Positions 57,527-64,000 of a DNA stretch of 64,000 nucleotides are shown here, in pieces. The stretch is from Azospirillum sp. TSO22-1 (GTDB lineage: Bacteria; Pseudomonadota; Alphaproteobacteria; Azospirillales; Azospirillaceae). The translations under genes were made by a program, and so were the position numbers. Below the pieces are notes generated by a model that ran no database searches, was not told the origin of the DNA, and saw nothing but the letters and a program-made list of their open reading frames with translations. The stretch's first letter is position 1. Every line of letters begins with the position of its first letter. The stretch lies in contig NZ_LGQZ01000005.1 of the NCBI RefSeq assembly GCF_003116015.1, forward strand, positions 1 through 64,000, written 5' to 3'.

Positions 57527-60500
57527 ATGAAAATACAGGAATCGTTTGCTAAACACGTTACGCTGCTGCGCGCGCTGGACAACACCGGAAAGCCTCGCTC
57601 TACTGCCAAAGTCATCAAGCGCCGAGATGATGGCCGATTGCATGCTGAACCTCAAGGTGCAGCAAACGCAACTCACTTCCAAGGCGCTGTTCTGGAGTTT
57701 AACGACTTTGACAGCTTCGCCGTAGCATTAAATACGGCTGAACGGTACGACGCCGCAATCGTTCATGGCGAAATCATCGAAGGCGTAGACCGAGCGAAGA
57801 TGCGCCGCCTCTCTGTTCCACAGAGCGATGGAACACAACCGACCATCCGTGACCGGCGTTGCCCCTACATCGTGGTTGATCTGGATGAACTGGAGATTCC
57901 TATCGGACTGTCAATCCTCGACACACCGGACGAGGTCACCGCGTTTGTTCTTCAGTCTCTACCTTCTGAGATGCAGGGGGCTTCGGCGTGGTTCCAGTTC
58001 AGCAGTGGTGCTGGCCTCGGGAATCGAAAGGCCAAATGTCACATTGCCTTCATGCTGGAGGAGCCTCTGTCCTGCAGAGACCTTGAGCGATGGGTTAAAT
58101 ACCAGAATGAACAGGCCGGCTTCAGGCTTCTCGACCCAGCACCCTACAGCCCAAATGACGTGATCTACTTGTCCAAACCGGTCCTGGCCAAGGGCGTCAC
58201 CGACCCCATCCCTAACGGCAAGCGCTGCAAGGTGATCAAAGGCGAACGGGACGCGGTAAAGCTGTTGCTCCCACCTCCGGAATGGCTTCCGGCAGGTCTG
58301 CGCCGGAATCGGGAGGAGCAGGGTGACGAACGGACACAAACGGGTATCGGCATTCGCGGCATCGCCGGGCACCTGAAGCGATTGGGTAAGGAATGTCACG
58401 GCGCCATTGTTGACACCGTGAAGGCCGCCGTTCGACGGGATGGGATGCGGTTGGACCGGGGGGCGCTCGAAGACCGCATCATCAAGGCCATCGAACAGGC
58501 GGATTGGGATTGGTCGGTTCACGATCCTGGGTACGTCGATAGCGAGGTAGACAATATCGGGCGCGTCATTGATTGGCGGTTGAACATCGAGCGGCAGGCG
58601 ATCCACTCCGCTCCCTTCGGCGTGCCTGCTCCCCGTTTCGACAGCCCCGAGGAAGCAAGTGCCGAACTGTCCAAGGCGTTGGACGGGTTCTTCGCGCGGG
58701 CCGAGGTGTGGCGGGGCGAGAGGTTCGATGCCGAGGGCGAGGGTGCCGAGATCCCACCCGCCCCTCTGTTGGCGGTGAAGGCGACCACCGGGACCGGGAA
58801 GACTCGCGGCATGGTCAAGCGGCTCCTCGACAGCCCGTTCAAGTCTGTCCTCTACGTCGCGCCGACTCACGGCGTGTTGGAGGAGATCAAACAGGCATTG
58901 GAGGCCGAACGAACGCGTCGCCTGAAGGTTAATCCGATGTCGGAGGCTGTCGCTTGGGAGTTCGCCCACGTCTATGGGCGCCTTCACAGAGACAACCGCA
59001 CCAATGCGCCTACGATGTGCCAGCGTGCGGAAGTGGCGGCAGAGATCCAGAAGGTAGGCGGGAATGTCGGTAAGGTGCTCTGCGGCACCGCTGGCGCTCC
59101 GCTCTGCCCTCACTACTTGGACTGCCCATTCATTGACCAACAGTCACGGTTGCGGTCCATGGAGGGCGAAGAGAAGACGCGCATTGTCTACCTGATCGCC
59201 ACAGACACACTGCCTCACCGCTTACCCGGTGGCGTGCGGAAACCTGACCTCATTGTCATTGACGAAGCGTTCTGGGGGTCGCTGATCTCGACTGCCTATG
59301 CGGCCCCCCGTGACGTGCTGGCGCTGGACCTCATGCGAGGACAGCGGTGGACCTGCCTGAAGGCGGTCAAGGATGACAACGACAACGTTGCCCACCAAGT
59401 CCCGGATAACGACGCCAGCGCCGAACTCGCCAAGCTCTGGCAGCGCCTGATGAAAGCTCTTGAGGCGGCTTGTGGTGACCTCGATGATGGTGGCTGGTTT
59501 CCGGTCGGCACCTTCAGCATCGCAGAGACAGAACTGGCAAAACTAAAGACCTTGTTGGGTAAGTGTCGGCGGGACGTTGACCTCTTGCTCAACGGTACGC
59601 TCGGGGATGCCGCGATCAAGAAGCAGCTTGGGAACATTACTGAGCTTCATGACCGCATCCGCATCTATCGTGCACTCTGCGATGTCCTGATCATCGAAAA
59701 GGCGAAGTCGTCGGAGAGGCGGTCAGGTGCGGTCGCCATCGTGAACGGGAGTGTCACCTTCCGCCGTTCCCTGGAACCGAGTGCCCTAGGGAATGAGAAG
59801 ACCCGTCTCCGGACACCCACGGTCTTCCTCGATGCGGATCTTGACCCTGAGATCGTGCGGCGGTGGTGGCCGATGCTCACCGACGACGAGGTGGTAGATA
59901 TCACCTGTCGGTGGTCGGAGCATGCGACTGTATTCCAGGTGGCAGACCGGTCCTTCTCGAAGGATTGGGCACTGTCAAATTACGAGGGTAAGTCCAAGAA
60001 GACGGCAGCACATCAGCGCGACCTCGACCGGTTCATTCGGCATACCATGCGCCTCCACGGTGTCAGTCCTGATGAAACGATGGTCATCAGTTACAAGGAT
60101 CTCATCGAAGCCCTGAACGAGGGTGCTGAGGATGGCCTGTATCGGGTGCCCGACGATCCCGAAGTTTGGCGTTCGGTCGGATGGTTCAACGCGCTCGCCG
60201 GTATCGATCGATGGAAGGGTGTGAAATTGGCGTTCGTGATCGGGCGCCCGCAGGCCACGCCGCGCGACTACAGCGACCTTGCCCGCGCCATCTGGATGGC
60301 AGAAGACCGGGAATGGACGGACGTGAAACCTGACTCCGCAGGGCGTCTGAAGCCGCCTTCGGAACGGCGCCAGTTGCATACCAAGTCGGGAGACCCGGAA
60401 GCGGTGTGGGTGAGTACCCATCCCGACCCGCGTACCAACCGCATCCTTCAGGCTGTAACCTGGGGGCAGGTGATGCAGGCGGACGGCCGCATTCGGCCGG

Positions 60501-61285
60501 TATACCGGGGCGCCGACAGGCCCGTTACGCTGTACGTGCTCGGCAACATCCCACGCGGTATTCATTTGGACGAGGTGTTCCGGTGGGGCGATGTTCTGCC
60601 CACCGATTTCGACGAAGCGGTAATGCGGGGTATCGAGGCTGGAGGCGTCATTCCCACTTCGGACACGGCGCTTGCTCGGTTCTGTCCCGACTTGTGGCCG
60701 GATAAGAAAGCGGTGGAGAGGGAACGGCGCAATCAAGAAGACGGCGAAGACGAATTGATCCCGCTGGCAGCAGTAATTGATGATACGATTGAACGACTGA
60801 AGAGGAGGTGTAAGCACCCCCTGCATGGTATAGGTATATCCTATAGCACAAAGGGGGTGCTTATGGCTGAATCTGGCGAAGCACGGCTCGCCAAGCAGGC
60901 CGGATCACCCTTCAAATGGGTCCGTTTGCCTTCTGGTGCCAAAACACGTCTCTCAGAAGCCCTGATTAACATCTTCGGAAACGCGTTGGAAAAAGTCAAA
61001 CTGGATGGAGGCGTTTGGCTGACGCTGGACGAACTTCGCACCCTTGAGGCTAAGGCTGAGGCCAAGGCCCAACGAATCGATGCCGCATGGATTCGCCGGG
61101 GCGTTGTTCCAATTGAACTCTTCGAAGAGCCAATTCCGCCGTCACAGTCCCCCCGAGCCAAGTTCCGCCGTGAGGTCGCTGCTCGGTGGCAAGAGCGATG
61201 GAGGCAAAGGAAAGATGATGTGAAGACGATCCAGGCAACTGGTATGGCGATACTCTGGGAAATGGGCGCCTTCAAGGGAGCGTGA
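57527..61285 (+). CDS. Primase-helicase fusion, probable island replication protein
   Basis: A 1252-residue protein. The N-terminal part shows archaeo-eukaryotic primase-like motifs: VVDLDE (Asp118, Asp120) and KCHIAF (His172). A helicase core follows with Walker A ATTGTGKT (419-426), motif Ia VLYVAPTHG, Walker B LIVIDEA (575-581) and motif VI-like QADGRIRPVYR near residue 984. Between Walker A and B are four cysteines (C498, C519, C527, C533), as in Fe-S helicases of the XPD/DinG type. No exact family is recognised. The ribosome site is weak. Confidence 0.75.
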   Translation: MKIQESFAKHVTLLRALDNTGKPRSTAKVIKRRDDGRLHAEPQGAANATHFQGAVLEFNDFDSFAVALNTAERYDAAIVHGEIIEGVDRAKMRRLSVPQSDGTQPTIRDRRCPYIVVDLDELEIPIGLSILDTPDEVTAFVLQSLPSEMQGASAWFQFSSGAGLGNRKAKCHIAFMLEEPLSCRDLERWVKYQNEQAGFRLLDPAPYSPNDVIYLSKPVLAKGVTDPIPNGKRCKVIKGERDAVKLLLPPPEWLPAGLRRNREEQGDERTQTGIGIRGIAGHLKRLGKECHGAIVDTVKAAVRRDGMRLDRGALEDRIIKAIEQADWDWSVHDPGYVDSEVDNIGRVIDWRLNIERQAIHSAPFGVPAPRFDSPEEASAELSKALDGFFARAEVWRGERFDAEGEGAEIPPAPLLAVKATTGTGKTRGMVKRLLDSPFKSVLYVAPTHGVLEEIKQALEAERTRRLKVNPMSEAVAWEFAHVYGRLHRDNRTNAPTMCQRAEVAAEIQKVGGNVGKVLCGTAGAPLCPHYLDCPFIDQQSRLRSMEGEEKTRIVYLIATDTLPHRLPGGVRKPDLIVIDEAFWGSLISTAYAAPRDVLALDLMRGQRWTCLKAVKDDNDNVAHQVPDNDASAELAKLWQRLMKALEAACGDLDDGGWFPVGTFSIAETELAKLKTLLGKCRRDVDLLLNGTLGDAAIKKQLGNITELHDRIRIYRALCDVLIIEKAKSSERRSGAVAIVNGSVTFRRSLEPSALGNEKTRLRTPTVFLDADLDPEIVRRWWPMLTDDEVVDITCRWSEHATVFQVADRSFSKDWALSNYEGKSKKTAAHQRDLDRFIRHTMRLHGVSPDETMVISYKDLIEALNEGAEDGLYRVPDDPEVWRSVGWFNALAGIDRWKGVKLAFVIGRPQATPRDYSDLARAIWMAEDREWTDVKPDSAGRLKPPSERRQLHTKSGDPEAVWVSTHPDPRTNRILQAVTWGQVMQADGRIRPVYRGADRPVTLYVLGNIPRGIHLDEVFRWGDVLPTDFDEAVMRGIEAGGVIPTSDTALARFCPDLWPDKKAVERERRNQEDGEDELIPLAAVIDDTIERLKRRCKHPLHGIGISYSTKGVLMAESGEARLAKQAGSPFKWVRLPSGAKTRLSEALINIFGNALEKVKLDGGVWLTLDELRTLEAKAEAKAQRIDAAWIRRGVVPIELFEEPIPPSQSPRAKFRREVAARWQERWRQRKDDVKTIQATGMAILWEMGAFKGA

Positions 61286-61314
61286 CCACGGAATGTGCAG
61301 AACACAGGGTACTC

Positions 61315-61332
61315 GTAAAGTACTTTACGGGT
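61315..61332. repeat. Palindromic 18-bp site, downstream copy
   Basis: Exact second copy of GTAAAGTACTTTACGGGT, 30 bases after the primase stop. Here the palindrome extends to 16 bases (CGTAAAGTACTTTACG). Confidence 0.85.
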
Positions 61333-61397
61333 GGCGCATACGTCAGCCGATTGAAAGGCCGCCGCTTAGATAGATCGAAGTTTGGCCGCAGACGTGA

Positions 61398-61432
61398 AGG
61401 GCGTTCCCGAGAGGGAGCGCCCTTTTGCTTTT
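61398..61432 (+). terminator. Rho-independent terminator after the primase-helicase gene
   Basis: GGGCGTTCCC-GAGA-GGGAGCGCCC (one G-T pair) followed by TTTTGCTTTTT. It ends the primase transcript before the converging RHH gene. Confidence 0.85.
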
Positions 61433-61440
61433 TCGGCCTT

Positions 61441-61599
61441 CTATTCCTTTGGAGAATACAGCCCTTTCTCCCGCAGGTGGCTGATTAGCAGGCGTTCCAC
61501 GTATTGAGCAACGGTACGCGCGTCCTCTTTCGCCGCCTTCTCGACGGCGGCCTTCAGATCCTCTTCAACCCGAACCGATATCGCAGCCGTCCTAGCCAT
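61441..61599 (-). CDS. Ribbon-helix-helix (CopG/Arc-type) regulator
   Basis: A 52-residue protein, MARTAAISVRVEEDLKAAVE..., with the RHH strand (TAAISVRV) and two helices (EEDLKAAVEKAAKEDA, VAQYVERLLISHLREKG). The upstream frame extension to 61677 crosses a direct-repeat region and is not used. It diverges from the integrase, and the repeats between them are its probable operators, so it likely controls excision and itself. Confidence 0.8.
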   Translation of the reverse strand: MARTAAISVRVEEDLKAAVEKAAKEDARTVAQYVERLLISHLREKGLYSPKE

Positions 61600-61601
61600 G
61601 A

Positions 61602-61673
61602 ATGCAACCTGCACACAATGAGTGACGATGAGTGTTGACACCAACACCCTCCTGATGCAATCTGCACACAATG
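61602..61673. promoter_or_regulatory. Direct repeats and inverted repeat between RHH gene and integrase
   Basis: ATGCAACCTGCACACAATG (61602-61620) and ATGCAATCTGCACACAATG (61655-61673) differ by one base and are 53 bases apart. Between them is a perfect inverted repeat GTGTTG-ACAC-CAACAC (61632-61647). Placed to control both divergent genes; the repeats may also be integrase arm sites. Confidence 0.7.
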
Positions 61674-61727
61674 TCACTCAACGTCAAACACGGTCGCAGG
61701 CTGGACGGTTAAAAGGTCAACTCGACG

Positions 61728-62786
61728 ATGCCACGCATCAAACTAGAGATCCCTAACTTCCGCCTCGATCAGAGATCCGATGGCTATTACATCATCCGTT
61801 ACCAAGAGGATGGCAAAACTAAGAATAAGTCTACTGGCACGAAGGACCCGCATGAGGCTGAAAAGGCCCGCGCCCAGTTTGCAATCGACTACATCAAGCC
61901 GCGCCTCACACCCGAGCCGACCATCAGCGAAGTGGTGGACGCTTACATTAAACACCGCACTGGGTCGGTGGCATCCCCAGAGACACTTAACTACGTTTTG
62001 GCCGCGCCAAAGCGCCTGATAGGTAACCTCAAGGCAGAGTCGTTTACCCAGTCCAACGTCGCTGAGTACATCAAGCAGCGCAGCCAAGAGAAGCCCCAAG
62101 CCCGATTCGCTGGACGCTACGGAGGCCGAAACGTCAGCGAAGCTACCATCAACAAGGAGCTTCGTATGATTCGCGCTGCCTTCAACTGGGCGCACGCTGA
62201 GAGGCTGACGGAGCGTAAACCCGAGTTCCGAATTGAACTGTCGTCGGGGAAAGTTAGGGATGAGTGGATTACCAAGGAGCAGGCGAACGCACTTGTGCGC
62301 GAATCGCCTTCCCACTTGGCCCTGTTCATCCTACTCGCTCTATCCACCGCCAAGCGCCGAGAGGCCATCCTAGACCTGAAGTGGGACGACGTTGACCTCA
62401 GCCGCCCCGGCCATGAAGTGCTGCACTTCGGTGAGGACGTGGGGAACAAGAAGCGCGGCTCTACACCCATCGCCGGTAACAAGCGTCTCATTGCAGCACT
62501 GAATGCGGCGAAGGAAAAGGCGGAGACGGACTATGTGATCGAGTGGCGCGGCGAACGGGTCGAGGATGTGAAAACTGCGCTGAGCGGCGCCGCCAAGCGA
62601 GCGGGCATCCCTCATCTTAGCAGCCACGTCCTGAAGCACACTGCGGTTACGTGGATGGTTCAAGCTGGCGTGCCGTTTGAGCGCATCGCCAAGTTCACCA
62701 ACACGTCCAAAGAGGTGATTGAGCGGGTTTACGGGCATCACAGCCCAAGCTTCGTTCAAGAGGCAATTGCAGCCGTCGCATTCTGA
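61728..62786 (+). CDS. Tyrosine-type integrase of the island
   Basis: A 352-residue phage-type integrase: N-terminal arm-binding and SAM-like core-binding domains (about 1-170), then the catalytic domain with Arg210 (STAKRREAIL), His300 and Lys303 in HVLKHTAVTWM (the usual second Arg is Lys), and nucleophile Tyr335 in IERVYGHHSP. It ends 167 bases from the tRNA-Arg CCA end, so it is the enzyme that placed the island. It starts 51 bases after repeats shared with the RHH gene. Confidence 0.92.
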   Translation: MPRIKLEIPNFRLDQRSDGYYIIRYQEDGKTKNKSTGTKDPHEAEKARAQFAIDYIKPRLTPEPTISEVVDAYIKHRTGSVASPETLNYVLAAPKRLIGNLKAESFTQSNVAEYIKQRSQEKPQARFAGRYGGRNVSEATINKELRMIRAAFNWAHAERLTERKPEFRIELSSGKVRDEWITKEQANALVRESPSHLALFILLALSTAKRREAILDLKWDDVDLSRPGHEVLHFGEDVGNKKRGSTPIAGNKRLIAALNAAKEKAETDYVIEWRGERVEDVKTALSGAAKRAGIPHLSSHVLKHTAVTWMVQAGVPFERIAKFTNTSKEVIERVYGHHSPSFVQEAIAAVAF

Positions 62787-62819
62787 CGCCCGTCTCTCGA
62801 TAAGCCATTGAGACATCAG

Positions 62820-62850
62820 AGGGAACAGCTTCGGCTGTTCCCTTTATTTT
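62820..62850 (+). terminator. Rho-independent terminator after the integrase
   Basis: AGGGAACAGC-TTCG-GCTGTTCCCT, a perfect ten-pair stem with a stable TTCG loop, followed by TTATTTT. Confidence 0.92.
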
Positions 62851-62953
62851 CTGGATACGTGCCTATTCTGTATTTGATAGCCGCTTTCTGAGCGGTTTTC
62901 GCCTTAAGCGGCTTTGCGCCACTTCAGAATCACCAGCATTTTCAAGGGGCTGG

Positions 62954-63030
<77 letters not shown>

Positions 63031-63093
63031 AGCGACAGCGGAGGCGCACCATAGCGCAACACGTACGCCAGGGCAAACACCTAGTTCGATGCC

Positions 63094-64000
63094 CTAATTC
63101 GATGCCGGGTACACCGACAGCAGCCGCTGCTGGCGCTGCTGGAATCCGGCCAGTTCGCGCAGACTCAACGGCCGGAAGCCGCGGGTGCGGTTGAGGGCGC
63201 CGATCTCGAACATCAGCGCCTGCTGGCGGAACAGGTCGGCGTAGACGTCCACCATCTTGAAGTCCGGGTCCCAGACGTGGATGGCCTCCGCGCCGGCGCC
63301 ATTGACCTCGATGATCTGGATGTCCTCCCCTTCCATCAGCCGCTCGACCGAGGCGAATCGGACGTCGAAGCGGCCGAAGTGGAAGTTCGGCATCGCGTCG
63401 GCGATCTCGTCGAAACGGCGGGTCAGCGCCGGGGTAGCGTAGGCGCGCGCGTCCTTGTACAGGCCGCCGACACGGCTGGAGCCGACGAGGTGCAGACGTA
63501 CGATCGCCCCGGTCTCCGGCACCTCGTGCAGCTGGTCGCGCAGGGTGACGCGGTGCAGGTCAGCCTTCCACGCCGCGCGCGGGTCACGCTCGATCAGCTC
63601 GGCCAGCGTCGAGCGACCGTCGCCCACCACGTGCGGGAAATAGCGGAAGGTCATGGAGAAGATGAAGCCATGCGCCTCACCCGGGCGGCGCACGTAAAAC
63701 ACGCCGGCCTCCCCGGCGTATGGCACGTAGGCCTGCACGATTAGGGCGCAATCGGCCGGGAAGGTGGCGAGGTCGGCGAGCAGAGCATCGGCGTCGGCCA
63801 CCAGCCGCACGCCGAAGCCGCGCCAGCCGATGTCCGGCTTGAGCACCAGCGGAAACGTCAGCCCGGCGCCAGCCACCAGCTCGCGCAACGAGTCAGGCGT
63901 CCAGCGCCCGTCGTTGGTCAGCGGCACCGAGGTGGCGACCCAGCGCCGCGCCGGATCGCGCACCATGTCCAGGCAGGCGATCTTCGATTCGCCGAGCAGG
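63094..64000 (-). CDS. ATP-grasp domain protein (partial, N-terminus beyond window)
   Basis: At least 301 residues, open through the right edge. The ATP-grasp core shows FPLVLKPDIGWRGFGVRLV (nucleotide-binding Lys and Gly-rich loop), CALIVQAYVPYAGEAGVFYV and the late metal-binding IQIIEVNGAGAEAIHVWDP. These enzymes ligate a carboxylate to an amine or thiol, as in D-Ala-D-Ala ligase or tetrapeptide ligases; the substrate is not predictable. It lies just outside the island. Confidence 0.82.
   Translation of the reverse strand, partial: LLGESKIACLDMVRDPARRWVATSVPLTNDGRWTPDSLRELVAGAGLTFPLVLKPDIGWRGFGVRLVADADALLADLATFPADCALIVQAYVPYAGEAGVFYVRRPGEAHGFIFSMTFRYFPHVVGDGRSTLAELIERDPRAAWKADLHRVTLRDQLHEVPETGAIVRLHLVGSSRVGGLYKDARAYATPALTRRFDEIADAMPNFHFGRFDVRFASVERLMEGEDIQIIEVNGAGAEAIHVWDPDFKMVDVYADLFRQQALMFEIGALNRTRGFRPLSLRELAGFQQRQQRLLSVYPASN

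Overview
The window is chromosomal DNA of a high-GC alphaproteobacterium. Gene content (a large receptor-CheC-CheA operon, a sulfite reductase flanked by DUF2849 and DUF934 genes, Liv and sulfonate-type transporters, tungsten-type aldehyde oxidoreductase) fits the Rhodospirillales, most likely an Azospirillum-like organism. That assignment is inference from gene content and composition; no rRNA or marker alignment was possible.

Layout. 95-5428: housekeeping genes (BASS-family transporter, SCO copper chaperone and ubiE in one coupled operon; ribosome hibernation factor; hypoxanthine phosphoribosyltransferase; small unknowns). 5518-9018: homogentisate catabolism (fumarylacetoacetate hydrolase and hmgA divergent from a MarR regulator and maiA). 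hpd, the step before hmgA, lies apart at 21035-22123. 9183-10364: FAD oxidoreductase. 20689-10457 (minus): one long chemosensory operon in the order cheY-type, cheC, two-tip soluble receptor, triple CheW, cheB, HEAT protein, cheR, cheY, cheA, small protein. 22390-28395: tungsten aldehyde oxidoreductase operon (four-cluster ferredoxin, AOR, FAD subunit, MoaD-like, small protein), a serine hydrolase and a second MoaD-like protein. 28511-36832: M20 amidohydrolase, then FAD oxidase, a branched-chain-type ABC transporter and two ATC-hydrolase-family proteins enclosing it, probably a catabolic unit for an N-containing substrate. 36997-43153: sulfur assimilation (DUF934, sulfite reductase, DUF2849, divergent cysH) and a sulfonate-type ABC transporter. 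43269-50231: small regulators and unknowns, a CBS-BON protein with an attenuator-like leader, mntR/mntH, Sel1-repeat protein. 50246-53303: metal resistance (His-rich DMT transporter, CDF exporter, cadR) with a deletion scar fusing two broken metal genes.

53521-63030 is the accessory region: a 9.4 kb genomic island inserted into the 3' end of tRNA-Arg(CCG). It is bounded by a 47-bp direct repeat and has its tyrosine integrase next to the intact tRNA. It carries a 1252-residue primase-helicase fusion bracketed by two copies of an 18-bp palindromic site, an HNH nuclease with a modification-reader-like N-terminal domain (candidate type IV restriction), a pentapeptide-repeat membrane-linked protein, a serine recombinase and a ribbon-helix-helix regulator. 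This resembles a small self-replicating satellite or plasmid-like island with defence cargo and is the best candidate for an undescribed system. The C-terminal stub of an older integrase lies just outside the left repeat, so the tRNA has probably been used more than once. To the right is an ATP-grasp gene cut by the window edge.

Intergenic spaces carry several families of dispersed palindromic repeats, some probably acting as terminators. No CRISPR array, rRNA or intact insertion sequence was seen.
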